Shown: in pieces, positions 54,140 through 61,682 of the stretch | How positions within the stretch are numbered: position 1 is the first letter of the stretch | Layout: each line of letters begins with the position of its first letter | Virus record (IMG/VR): IMGVR_UViG_3300037322_000296 | Location: 1 to 64,000 of that record | DNA from: a virus | Direction: 5' to 3' (one strand) | DNA length: 64,000 bases | Notes under the pieces: generated by a model | What the model saw: the letters and a program-made list of their open reading frames with translations, nothing else | Database searches by the model: none | Told to the model about the DNA's origin: nothing | Position numbers and translations under genes: made by a program

Positions 54140-54268
54140 TTATTTTTTAAGTTTGTTAATTTCTTTTTTGTAATTTTCTATTATGTGGTCCGGTATATGA
54201 TCCACCTGAAGCCATTTTTTGTATTTTTCAAATAACTTTTGTTCGTGTTTTGTTTTCTTTACTATCAT
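54140..54268 (-). CDS. Small basic hypothetical protein
   Basis: 42 residues, HEQKLFEKYKKWLQVDHIPDHIIENYKKEI, with amphipathic helices. Fits snugly between neighbouring genes. Confidence 0.5.
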   Translation of the reverse strand: MIVKKTKHEQKLFEKYKKWLQVDHIPDHIIENYKKEINKLKK

Positions 54269-54273
54269 GGTTT

Positions 54274-54876
54274 TTAGTTTGTTAATTGTTCCATATTTTT
54301 TACTGACAAATAAGGCGGCTCTATCATGCCGTCGTTATAAGCATAATTAATAATATCAAAGTTTTCATTCTTGCAAATAAAATCTAGTATTGCATATATT
54401 TCGATGTGGTCCAAGTTTTTAAAAGAATTCATTTTTTCAAGCCAAAAGTTTAAATCATATTCGTAAAAACTACTAAAACCATCGTAACTTTTAAAATTAT
54501 TTCTTAAATAGGATTCAAAACTTTCTAAATTTTCATTAATGTATTTTTTACAATTTTTTATGTTAATGTCAATGCTGCATTCTATAACATCATTCTCAAA
54601 ATTGTAATATTTTGGGCTATGTAGTTTAATAAATTTTATACTTTTTATTATTCCCAAATCTTGCAAAAATACTTCAACTGAATTGGTTAAAATAACATTC
54701 CATTCATTAAAATATTGATCATAATCATAATCAAAATCATTATCATTTTCTAACTCTTCAAAACCTTTTTCAAGTCTTAATTCGTTAATATAATCTAGTT
54801 CGCCTGAAGTATCTGGATCGCTTATTATTGATCCGTAATATCCTGTAAATGCTGGTAAATTTGAATTTGTTTTCAT
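54274..54876 (-). CDS. Acidic phage protein of unknown function
   Basis: 200 residues, strongly acidic (clusters such as ENDNDFDYDYDQYFNEW) and rich in Asn, Tyr and Phe. A DNA-mimic or anti-restriction role would fit the charge, but no known family is recognised. Confidence 0.5.
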   Translation of the reverse strand: MKTNSNLPAFTGYYGSIISDPDTSGELDYINELRLEKGFEELENDNDFDYDYDQYFNEWNVILTNSVEVFLQDLGIIKSIKFIKLHSPKYYNFENDVIECSIDINIKNCKKYINENLESFESYLRNNFKSYDGFSSFYEYDLNFWLEKMNSFKNLDHIEIYAILDFICKNENFDIINYAYNDGMIEPPYLSVKNMEQLTN

Positions 54877-54895
54877 GATGTTAATTTTTAAAGTT

Positions 54896-55474
54896 TTAAA
54901 ATATATTTCCTGCTGCTGTAAATTCGTAATTGTTTGCCATTATGTTTTCGATTATGTTTTCGTCGCTATATTGATACTCAATTTCTTTATATCCTGTATT
55001 TTCTAAATCTTTGCATAAATTAGTATATAAATCCTCGAGCATCTCGCAAACTTTGTTTATTGCTGCATCAATATTTTTTGAACTTCTTGCATAATAATTA
55101 TCAAGATAAAAATCTAAATCGCTTTTTGCAGCATAACAATAATGCCCTGTATTTCCTTTTAATTCAAACGAACAATTGTTTATAATGCAGTCTATAGTTT
55201 TTTGCTTTCCATGTCCTAAAACTTTTGTAAACAATTCATTTAATTTGTCGTAATAATCACAAGAAAAACTTAATCCGTCGCCTTGACAATACGACAAAGA
55301 ATATTGCATTTTAATATTTCCTTTAAATCCTGCATTTTCAATTTGTTCTTTTGCATCTTCTTTAAAAAAATCTAAAAATATTTCTTGATCTTTTTTGTAC
55401 CATTCAACTGCGTTTTCTTTTGCGTTTTCGTTTAATTCGTTAAACTGAAAAACTTTGGTTCTTATTGTTCTCAT
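54896..55474 (-). CDS. Phage protein of the TIRT-KxxELxxxAKExAxEWY family
   Basis: 192 residues. The N-terminus, VFQFNELNENAKENAVEWYKKDQE, and the C-terminus, YSDENIIENIMANNYEFTAAGNIF, match a family found in many unrelated phages, often as a gene of unknown function with variable middle. Acidic. Function unknown. Confidence 0.65.
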   Translation of the reverse strand: MRTIRTKVFQFNELNENAKENAVEWYKKDQEIFLDFFKEDAKEQIENAGFKGNIKMQYSLSYCQGDGLSFSCDYYDKLNELFTKVLGHGKQKTIDCIINNCSFELKGNTGHYCYAAKSDLDFYLDNYYARSSKNIDAAINKVCEMLEDLYTNLCKDLENTGYKEIEYQYSDENIIENIMANNYEFTAAGNIF

Positions 55475-55557
55475 AATTTGCCCGTCTTTTTAAAGTGAAG
55501 CGGCTAACACAATTTGAAGTTTTAAATATTTATAGTTTGCTAATTAAAGCGGTTGAT

Positions 55558-55600
55558 CCTTTGCCGGTATCGATCCGGTTAACGTCTAAACGTTCAAAGG
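55558..55600. other. 43-base element folding as two hairpins in an outer stem
   Basis: CCTTTG pairs with CAAAGG. Inside lie CCGG-TATCGAT-CCGG and AACG-TCTAAA-CGTT, all perfect. On the minus strand the second hairpin (loop ATCGATA) looks like a tRNA T-arm next to its acceptor strand, but no D-arm is present. It lies in a 197-base gap after a possible 14-codon peptide frame (55624-55668). It could be an RNA control element or a tRNA-derived attachment remnant. Confidence 0.4.
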
Positions 55601-55671
55601 TTTTTAATTTAATTTAAATATTTATTGTAATTCGTTTCTTTTGGCTGCTTGCTGTTTAAAGGTCATGGCTT

Positions 55672-55941
55672 TTATTTTTTAAAATAATAATGACTTTCAA
55701 AATAAATACTTGCTTCAGTTTCCCAATTTGCAAACCTTAAAAAGTCCGCTTTTGATACTCTTATAAAGTTATTTTTTACTGGGTTAAATTCCTTTATATA
55801 ATCTATTCCGGTTTTGTCGTATGTTTTTAAAATGTTCATTAAGTCCGTCGCCGAACTAAAAATAAATTTGTTATCTGTAGTTTTATATAAAAAACTAACT
55901 AAAAAAATTCTTGTATCTGTGTTTAAAATTGTGTTTTTCAT
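55672..55941 (-). CDS. Hypothetical accessory protein
   Basis: 89 residues, with FIFSSATDLMNILKTYDKTGIDYIKEFNPVKNNFIRVSKADFLRF. No family recognised. Operon context only. Confidence 0.5.
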   Translation of the reverse strand: MKNTILNTDTRIFLVSFLYKTTDNKFIFSSATDLMNILKTYDKTGIDYIKEFNPVKNNFIRVSKADFLRFANWETEASIYFESHYYFKK

Positions 55942-55945
55942 TATA

Positions 55946-56188
55946 TTATTTTTTAAGATTAATTATTAAATTTAATTTTTCGCGCATTGTGGTAAAATTT
56001 ACTCGGGATTCACACCCATTACCGCCAAAAGCTCCAAAGCTTGCACCGGTTTCCTTTTTTATAGTTACTAATCTATAACCACCGTACACAGATGAGTGTT
56101 CCATAAAATAACGCATTCCAATTGGTGCGGGTGTAATCGATTGAATTTCATCTAATAATTCGTTTAAAATTTGTTTTCTTGTTGCCAT
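55946..56188 (-). CDS. Hypothetical accessory protein
   Basis: 80 residues. GMRYFMEHSSVYGGYRLVTIKKETGASFGAFGGNGCESRVNFTTMREKLNLII looks like a compact alpha/beta domain with a Gly-rich loop. No family recognised. Confidence 0.5.
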   Translation of the reverse strand: MATRKQILNELLDEIQSITPAPIGMRYFMEHSSVYGGYRLVTIKKETGASFGAFGGNGCESRVNFTTMREKLNLIINLKK

Positions 56189-56199
56189 AATGTTTTGTA

Positions 56200-56394
56200 T
56201 TAAATTGTTATTTCGTTTTCGTTAATTAATTCTTTAAAAATTCTTATTGCTTCCGTTAAACTGAAATGTGAGTCAATTTCTATCATCCCATTTTCTAAAA
56301 TACTAAATCTGTTTTGATCCTCGAATTCGGGCGTTAAATAACCGCTATAGGCTACTAGTTCAAAAATTCCGTTTACTTTACAAAGTGCCTTCAT
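56200..56394 (-). CDS. Small hypothetical protein
   Basis: 64 residues, acidic: NGIFELVAYSGYLTPEFEDQNRF. No function recognised. Confidence 0.5.
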   Translation of the reverse strand: MKALCKVNGIFELVAYSGYLTPEFEDQNRFSILENGMIEIDSHFSLTEAIRIFKELINENEITI

Positions 56395-56405
56395 AATAAA
56401 TAGTA

Positions 56406-56540
56406 TTAATAGTTTATATAAATCGCTTGAAATTCTGTATTATTTAAGCAGTTTAAAACTGTTTCTTTGTAAATTGATTGATTAGGATAGCAATAATTTA
56501 ACGCTTGAATAGTTCGCTTAATTCGTGTGAAATTTGTCAT
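56406..56540 (-). CDS. Small hypothetical protein, first gene of the accessory operon
   Basis: 44 residues, TRIKRTIQALNYCYPNQSIYKETVLNCL, closest to the promoter at 56583-56590. Could be a small helical protein; function unknown. Confidence 0.5.
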   Translation of the reverse strand: MTNFTRIKRTIQALNYCYPNQSIYKETVLNCLNNTEFQAIYINY

Positions 56541-56582
56541 AATAAATAGTATTAAATTAATATTGTTTGTTGTTATCTTTAG

Positions 56583-56590
56583 CAAACATA
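56583..56590 (-). promoter_or_regulatory. -7 box (TATGTTTG) of the accessory operon
   Basis: Minus-strand TAnnTTTG match 43 bases before the first gene. No clear -33 box. Confidence 0.45.
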
Positions 56591-56630
56591 CGAACGTAAT
56601 TTGATTAAATTATATAAAATCGTATAAATC

Positions 56631-56653
56631 CGATTAACTGTATGGTTTAATCG
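56631..56653. promoter_or_regulatory. Candidate repressor operator
   Basis: CGATTAA and TTAATCG, 9 bases apart, about 40 bases upstream of the accessory -7 box: the size and symmetry of a CI-like operator. The XRE protein at 51299-51772 is the obvious candidate ligand. Confidence 0.4.
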
Positions 56654-56752
56654 ATGAAATGCATTAATGTTGTTGTATTTTCCTACAATTATATATAAAA
56701 TTAGGTAATAAATTTACTGGAACTAAAAAAAATATAGTTTGGAATATGGTTA

Positions 56753-56835
56753 ATTTGCTAATGAAAAAAGAAGTAAGAAGCAAGAAAAACAACAATAACA
56801 AAACAGGAAACAACCAAAAAAAAACAGATCTTACA
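56753..56835 (+). repeat. Duplicated purine-rich segment, copy 1
   Basis: Begins AATTTGCTAATGAAA and continues with an A/G-rich, CAACAA-containing stretch and a later ACAGATCTTA. The second copy lies 209 bases on. The ATG opens a 32-codon frame, basic and Asn-rich. Confidence 0.55.
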
Positions 56836-56961
56836 TATATTTACATATATTCGATTTAAGCGATCTAAACATTATAAACGTTGTTTGCACTACATAAACT
56901 TATATTATACTTACATCGCCTTAATTATCGCATTATTAAACCTATTATTTGAAATTTGCCC

Positions 56962-57065
56962 AATTTGCTAATGAAAGAAGGAGGAAAGCAAGAGAAGAAC
57001 AACACAACAACCATAAAACAAACTATAAATGTAACTTTCTAAAAAAAAATAGAGTTGATCTTATA
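56962..57065 (+). repeat. Duplicated purine-rich segment, copy 2
   Basis: Begins AATTTGCTAATGAAA like copy 1 and shares GCAAGA and ACAAC stretches and TGATCTTATAT-like sequence further on. Its ATG opens a 23-codon frame. The peptides of the two copies diverge after the first residues. Confidence 0.55.
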
Positions 57066-57473
57066 TCTAATTTAAACGTTTGTAACCGTTTGTTGTCGGT
57101 TAATTTGTGGGGTATTGTGCATCCCTTTACACGTGCAAGAGTAACGAAATCAATACTTTACAGATGTTATTGTAGTACTTGGATCACTACATTAATACAA
57201 GTCAATACTACAATTATCGGACTAATCGACAAAGAAAATATATAATGTACTGAAGTATAGGTAGTTATATTTATAAAACACAATCGTAGTAAGATTATAT
57301 TTTTGTAATTCAGTTACTAAAATAGTTCACAAATCGAGTCTAGTTTGTACGTAATGCGTTGTAAATCAAGTACATAAAGCTAAAAGTATTTGAAATTGAA
57401 AACTCAAAAAATGTAACGGGTGGATCAAAAAAAGCGTTTCGGAAACAGGATTTTTGCCTGGGATATGGGGGTA

Positions 57474-57482
57474 TTATCCACA
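57474..57482 (+). promoter_or_regulatory. DnaA-type box
   Basis: TTATCCACA, identical to the consensus high-affinity DnaA box, followed by a run of CCCACAC elements in a long gene-free AT-rich stretch. Possible part of a phage origin or a host-replication sensor. Confidence 0.4.
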
Positions 57483-57583
57483 CTTCCCACACACCCACAC
57501 CAATTTACAAGAACCTTCATAAAACCCTTTAAAACGTTAGCTTTATTGAATTAATAAAAAAATTAACATAAATAGTAGTCTTA

Positions 57584-57638
57584 GTGTAATGAATGTACAT
57601 TACATTTGCATCGTACAGAAGTTACACGTACGTTACAT
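57584..57638 (+). promoter_or_regulatory. Promoter with symmetric and helically phased repeats
   Basis: TGTAATG and CATTACA form an inverted repeat over the -7 box TACATTTG (57601-57608). ATTACAT, GTTACAC and GTTACAT recur at 57599, 57621 and 57632: spacings 22 and 11, two turns and one turn of DNA. Such phasing suggests cooperative repressor binding. Confidence 0.55.
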
Positions 57639-57648
57639 GAGGTATTAT

Positions 57649-58188
57649 ATGGGAAAGAGAAAGGTTACGCTTATTTATGGTGAGAAGACGGTTCAGGTTA
57701 ACTTTAGAATACCTGAGAGCAAGCGGGATATTATTGAGAAGGAGATATATGGTTTACTTGAGAAGTATCAGAATGTTCAGAGAGTTGAGATAGATGTGAA
57801 GAATCAGTCATCTGTGATTGCTGGATGGGATAGTAAGTTAGTTCGGAATATGAGTAAAAAAATCGAACCACAAGTGGTTGTAGATATTGCTGCGAGGGTT
57901 TCGGAGAAAAAGGTAGTTGATATGGATGCATTGAGAGCTATTGCAAGTGGTATTAATTTGAGTGATAGTTTTGTTAAGAAGAAGGTTAATATTGACGAGG
58001 TGTATGATTTTGAGATATGCAAGGGTATTCCTGTTGGCGATGATGCTATTTATTTGGATAAGCAAGGATTGGCTTGTTACAATCGTTATGATTTGGGAAT
58101 TTATTATGTTAAGTGGGAGAATAGGTATTTGAAGTTTTTGGACAAGAAGGAGTTTGACAGATTTAGTAAGGAATATTTAAAATTTTAG
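57649..58188 (+). CDS. Unknown protein with codon use unlike its neighbours
   Basis: 179 residues from the ATG at 57649. The frame is open from an ATG at 57589, but the promoter box lies after that. The body (VTLIYGEKTVQVNFRIPESKRDIIEKEIYGLLEKYQNVQRVEIDVK) is of unknown fold. It uses AAG, GAG and TTG much more than the AAA, GAA and TTA of the surrounding genes, suggesting a different origin. No family recognised. Confidence 0.6.
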   Translation: MGKRKVTLIYGEKTVQVNFRIPESKRDIIEKEIYGLLEKYQNVQRVEIDVKNQSSVIAGWDSKLVRNMSKKIEPQVVVDIAARVSEKKVVDMDALRAIASGINLSDSFVKKKVNIDEVYDFEICKGIPVGDDAIYLDKQGLACYNRYDLGIYYVKWENRYLKFLDKKEFDRFSKEYLKF

Positions 58189-58192
58189 AGTT

Positions 58193-58429
58193 ATGAAAGC
58201 AAAAGAAAAAGCAAAGGAGTTGTTTGATAAATTTAGACCGCTTGCGTATCACGATGAAAGAGAAATAAGTTCATATCAATTAATGCAAGAAATGCACAAC
58301 GCAAAGCAATGCGCGTTAATTTTAGTTGATGAGATATTAGAAAACAACGAAATTATTTTACATCCAGACGAATGTTATTTATATTCTTTACATTGGAAAG
58401 AAGTTAAACAAGAAATAACCAAACTATGA
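58193..58429 (+). CDS. Small conserved phage protein (AKExAKELxxKF type)
   Basis: 78 residues. AKEKAKELFDKFRP...HNAKQCALILVDEILENN is a pattern often seen in short Bacteroidota phage proteins of unknown function. It overlaps the next gene by 4 bases. Confidence 0.65.
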   Translation: MKAKEKAKELFDKFRPLAYHDEREISSYQLMQEMHNAKQCALILVDEILENNEIILHPDECYLYSLHWKEVKQEITKL

Positions 58430-58914
58430 AATACTTTAAAGTAAACAGAAAGAAAGAGAAGAAGGACATCGAGAAATTGATTAAACTGCTAAAACCGATT
58501 ATAACAAAAGATACTGTTATTGTGAATTGTAGTCCAGATTACTCGTCTATTATTTCTCAGCAAGTGATTCACGCATATTTTGACAATCCTTTAACGATGA
58601 TTAATTTTGAGATGCCGTTTCCTAATACTCCATTTGAATTAAAATATCCTGAATATTGCCGAAGATTTACTTTAAATTTATTAAGAAACAAGCATCATGT
58701 TTTTATTGATAGTGGCGTACTTAGAGGTAGAAACTTTAAAACGCTATATGATACTCTAGTAGATTTTAGCTATACAAACTTTACATTTGCTTCGCTATAT
58801 GTTCAAGATGATGCGATATTTACTCCTGAGTATTACGTAGAAGAATTTAATAGAAAAGACGAAGGAATGTTACTGTTCTGGTGGGAAAATAAAAAATGTA
58901 ATTTATTCGATTAA
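58426..58914 (+). CDS. Possible phosphoribosyltransferase-like protein
   Basis: 162 residues. HHVFIDSGVLRGRNFKTLYDTLVDF resembles the PRPP-binding loop region (strand, acidic residue, Gly/Arg turn, helix), preceded by a parallel strand pattern (DTVIVNCSPDYSSIISQQVI). The classic DD pair is not present. Nucleotide-related neighbours fit, but the assignment is by shape only. Confidence 0.4.
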   Translation: MKYFKVNRKKEKKDIEKLIKLLKPIITKDTVIVNCSPDYSSIISQQVIHAYFDNPLTMINFEMPFPNTPFELKYPEYCRRFTLNLLRNKHHVFIDSGVLRGRNFKTLYDTLVDFSYTNFTFASLYVQDDAIFTPEYYVEEFNRKDEGMLLFWWENKKCNLFD

Positions 58915-58916
58915 TT

Positions 58917-59249
58917 ATGAAAACAATAATAATTGACCAAAGACTTCATTTTGAAGCTCAAGTAAAATATACCTTAGCAAAAATAGAAAGTTTGCTAATA
59001 ACAAAAGGCAGAGAATACCAAAGAAACAACGATGTATTTCACAACTTCAATCAAGGAAGTAATAAAACAGGAAAAACTCCCGAAGAAGTACTAAAAGGAT
59101 TTTTATTAAAGCACGAGATTAGCGTGGAAGATATGATCCAAGATATTTCAACAGGCAAGTTGCCTAAATTAGAAACCGTTGAAGAAAAATTAAACGACAT
59201 ACTAGTTTATAATATTATTCTGAAATGTATGATAATTAGTAGATTGTAA
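58917..59249 (+). CDS. Nucleotide-modification-associated (Nmad1/DUF1599-like) protein
   Basis: 110 residues. LITKGREYQRNNDVFHNFNQGSNKTGKTPEEVLKGFLLKHEISVEDMIQD...VEEKLNDILVYNIILKCMI matches the small helical family with KGxEY, D-F-NF and EEKxxD landmarks. It is related to MazG-type folds and travels with modified-nucleotide genes in phages. Confidence 0.7.
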   Translation: MKTIIIDQRLHFEAQVKYTLAKIESLLITKGREYQRNNDVFHNFNQGSNKTGKTPEEVLKGFLLKHEISVEDMIQDISTGKLPKLETVEEKLNDILVYNIILKCMIISRL

Positions 59250-59521
59250 TGATAACAAAAAAACTATTTGTTGAGGTTATTGAGAGTATGCGAGTTCAAT
59301 ACATACAAGACGTAATAAATAAGGATTTGCTCATTGATTTAGAACAAAAAGAAGCGTATTTTATTTATGACAACGCAATTTTGTACAATCAAATTATTAA
59401 TTTGTTATCTTTATGGTTCGATAGAAATGATTTAACACATTTCTGCTTTGTTTGCGATTTTGGTAAATTAGATGATACATCAATAGAGGATTTTTACGAA
59501 CAATTAAATAAAAAAATATGA
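59249..59521 (+). CDS. Hypothetical protein
   Basis: 90 residues, acidic, helical start (VEVIESMRVQYIQDVINKDLLIDLEQK). Overlaps both neighbours by 1-4 bases. No family recognised. Confidence 0.55.
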   Translation: MITKKLFVEVIESMRVQYIQDVINKDLLIDLEQKEAYFIYDNAILYNQIINLLSLWFDRNDLTHFCFVCDFGKLDDTSIEDFYEQLNKKI

Positions 59522-59772
59522 TTTCAGGATTAAAATTAAACTGTTCTTATGTTTCAGAAGAAATGATGAACGAATCTGAGTTAATTGGCAAGGAAATTAC
59601 TCAAAACGATATTCTAAAAAAACCAATTACGTTTTATATCATATCACACGTAATTCCTATTGATAAATCTAGCTGTACAGTTGTTTCAGACGGTTGTGAG
59701 TATATGGTTAGCGAATCTGCCGATAAGGTAAACGTATTAATTGCTGAAAGAATGTCCTTCAAATTAAACTAA
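59518..59772 (+). CDS. Hypothetical protein
   Basis: 84 residues, mostly beta: ITFYIISHVIPIDKSSCTVVSDGCEYMVSESADKVNVLIAERMSF. No family recognised. Same operon. Confidence 0.55.
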   Translation: MISGLKLNCSYVSEEMMNESELIGKEITQNDILKKPITFYIISHVIPIDKSSCTVVSDGCEYMVSESADKVNVLIAERMSFKLN

Positions 59773-59773
59773 A

Positions 59774-60571
59774 ATGGCAGAAGAAAAAAAAGACGGAAGA
59801 TCAAATAACGGAAAAAGATTAGGTTCTAAAAACAAATTACAAGGCGAAATTGCACCTAAAAAAGACAGGTTTGGTAGCGTTTTAGCTAAGACTTCTAACT
59901 ATCAATCACAAACTTTAGAGTTGTTTTTAAAAAGAAGACAAGGCGAAAGCTTTGAGCAATGGAATAAGCGAACGGAAAGTAGAAGAATTCATGGTGTAAA
60001 TAAAAAAACGCATCTAAAAATTGCTCAAAAAGGCAAGGTGGTAGTAAAACCACAAGTTTTAAAGGGAATGAAAAGAGAACTTCAATTAACTGTTGTAAAT
60101 CGTTTTATTGAAAGACCTTACGACTACCTGGAAAACTACGCTTTTGTAATGCGATGGGCAAGCGTTCGATATGGCATTAGCAAAGACGATATTGAGATAG
60201 CATTTTTCTTCTACAACAAAGGAATGTTTACTAAAGATGAATTTAATCGTGTGTGCGTACAATTAGGTACTGTTCGTGGCGTTTGGTCAAGATTTGTTAA
60301 AAAGCCATACATTACTAAATCAATTTTGGTAATGGAAGATAAGATGGTAAGAGAATTTGAATATTATCAGTTAACTTCTGAGTTTTTAAGACTTTTAAAT
60401 GCGATTTATGGTGCTTTATCTAAAGTAAATAAACTAACTTTGACGGCTCGAACAAGTGCCGATTATAAAAGAGTTGTCGTTTCTCCTGAATTGAATGAAT
60501 TTTTAACTCAGCTAAATAGAGAAGTAGATGAAGTTAATTTAGGAATAGAAAAGCCAATATCCAAGAAATAA
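59774..60571 (+). CDS. DNA-binding candidate with a winged-helix-like centre
   Basis: 265 residues. The N-terminus is a basic tail (NNGKRLGSKNKLQG). Residues about 115-180 (YDYLENYAFVMRWASVRYGISKDDIEIAFFFYNKGMFTKDEFNRVC) look MarR-like. It ends shortly before the HU gene. It could be the missing small-terminase-like or a structural-gene regulator. Confidence 0.5.
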   Translation: MAEEKKDGRSNNGKRLGSKNKLQGEIAPKKDRFGSVLAKTSNYQSQTLELFLKRRQGESFEQWNKRTESRRIHGVNKKTHLKIAQKGKVVVKPQVLKGMKRELQLTVVNRFIERPYDYLENYAFVMRWASVRYGISKDDIEIAFFFYNKGMFTKDEFNRVCVQLGTVRGVWSRFVKKPYITKSILVMEDKMVREFEYYQLTSEFLRLLNAIYGALSKVNKLTLTARTSADYKRVVVSPELNEFLTQLNREVDEVNLGIEKPISKK

Positions 60572-60621
60572 GCGGAATCCGAAAAGCTAAACAGAGTAGG
60601 AAAAATTAAAATTAAATTAAA

Positions 60622-60870
60622 ATGACTAAATCAGATGTAATTAAATTAGTAGCAGAGAAAACTTCTTTGACTAGGCTACAAGTAAAGGAAGTTATTAATG
60701 CAACTTTACAAATTATCAAAGAAGGAACGATGTCAGAAGGAAAAGTTCAATTAGCCGAGTTTGGAGTTTTCAAGAAGCACAATAGTCCTGCAAGAAAAGG
60801 TCGTAATCCGCAAAGTGGAGCAGAAATTGATATTGCAGCCAAGACTACTATGAAATTTAAGGCTTCATAA
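60622..60870 (+). CDS. HU/IHF-family DNA-bending protein
   Basis: 82 residues. MTKSDVIKLVAEKTSLTRLQVKEVINATLQII then LAEFGVFKKHNSPARKGRNPQSGAEIDIAAKTTMKFKAS covers the two helices and the beta arms, with RNPQSG as the arm tip. It is a little shorter than bacterial HU (about 90). It compacts or bends phage DNA, possibly at packaging, recombination or the promoter repeats. Confidence 0.9.
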   Translation: MTKSDVIKLVAEKTSLTRLQVKEVINATLQIIKEGTMSEGKVQLAEFGVFKKHNSPARKGRNPQSGAEIDIAAKTTMKFKAS

Positions 60871-60891
60871 ATACAACAACAATGCAACTAA

Positions 60892-60920
60892 AAAAGCCAA
60901 CACTAATAATGTTGGCTTTT
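60892..60920. terminator. Bidirectional terminator after the HU gene
   Basis: AAAAGCCAACA / TGTTGGCTTTT with a 7-base loop, T-rich afterwards. The leftward gene at 60924 ends right beside it, so it can serve both strands. Confidence 0.8.
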
Positions 60921-60923
60921 ATT

Positions 60924-61088
60924 TTATTTCTTGTTTTTAATTTTCTTGTCTTGCTTCAGCATCGCTTTTGTTGGTTGCTTTGGTTTTGCACCGGTTTCTT
61001 TATTCTTTTTAGCAGCATCTCTAATATTGTCGTACAATCCTCTTGGAGATGAAGAACCATCTGCTCTTTTAATCATTTGTTTTGCCAT
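60924..61088 (-). CDS. Small basic RADGSxSPRGLYDNIR-type phage protein
   Basis: 54 residues. MIKRADGSSSPRGLYDNIRDAAKKNK...PTKAMLKQDKKIK is a short basic protein type I associate with crAss-like and other Bacteroidota phages, usually unannotated. Possibly a virion or DNA-bound protein. Confidence 0.65.
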   Translation of the reverse strand: MAKQMIKRADGSSSPRGLYDNIRDAAKKNKETGAKPKQPTKAMLKQDKKIKNKK

Positions 61089-61105
61089 TTTGTTTTTATT
61101 AATTA

Positions 61106-61558
61106 TTAATCAGTTGTTTTTGTATATTCTAAAATACGATATTGTCCTACAAATATAGTCGGAAACTCTGTTTCTGTATCCGTTGGAAAAGGATCACTAT
61201 CTAACTTAACCAATCTGTAAATTGGCTTACCATCAATCCAAGTACCACTTGTTTTCACTTCGGTTAGTGAGTAACTTTCAATTTGGGGCGTCGCTCCACC
61301 CAAATTAAAATTTACAACAAGAAGTAATAATTTTTCGTATGCATCTTCTATATCTACGGGTAATATTGAATCAATTGTACCGATCTGATTGAAATACATT
61401 GCGGTTTTATACACGCCACTTTCGTTCATTATGATTTTATCAACCGATAACTCAAAACTTGGTTGTTTGAAAGATTCCAAGCGAGGACTTTGACCTACTT
61501 CTACATCAAGCTCTTTTATAAAAGAACTTCCAACTATTCTAAAATTGTATTTTCCCAT
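61106..61558 (-). CDS. Hypothetical protein, possibly virion
   Basis: 150 residues, beta-rich, with VEVGQSPRLESFKQPSFELSVDKIIMN. Transcribed with the small basic protein away from the GroEL promoter. No family recognised. Confidence 0.5.
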   Translation of the reverse strand: MGKYNFRIVGSSFIKELDVEVGQSPRLESFKQPSFELSVDKIIMNESGVYKTAMYFNQIGTIDSILPVDIEDAYEKLLLLVVNFNLGGATPQIESYSLTEVKTSGTWIDGKPIYRLVKLDSDPFPTDTETEFPTIFVGQYRILEYTKTTD

Positions 61559-61622
61559 TTTATTTTTTTTAAGTCGTTAACTATCAGCAAAAATAAGAAA
61601 TATAATCCATAGTGTTTTATTA

Positions 61623-61654
61623 TTTGTTTGTGAATTTTTAATATCCTAAATTTG
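61623..61654 (+). promoter_or_regulatory. Promoter of the chaperonin pair
   Basis: TTTG at 61623-61626, 20-base spacer, TAAATTTG at 61647-61654, a good Bacteroidota consensus 28 bases before the GroEL-like gene. Confidence 0.65.
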
Positions 61655-61682
61655 TGAATTAAATTTAATCTAAAACTAAATT

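Larger units (their letters stand above)
56541..57648. other. 1.1-kb control region without a convincing gene
   Basis: Divergent start point of the leftward accessory operon and the rightward middle genes. It holds a leftward -7 box, an inverted repeat at 56631-56653, a duplicated purine-rich segment, a DnaA-type box and phased repeats (listed separately). A 98-codon frame at 56949-57245 has no coding character and is left out. Confidence 0.6.

Noticed and set aside
55540-55610. A tRNA gene
   Set aside because: A T-arm-like hairpin and acceptor-like stem are present but D-arm and a proper anticodon arm are missing; kept only as a structured element.
56949-57245. 98-codon plus-strand frame in the control region
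   Set aside because: Non-ATG start, no family, no matching codon bias, and it overlaps a duplicated non-coding segment; probably chance.
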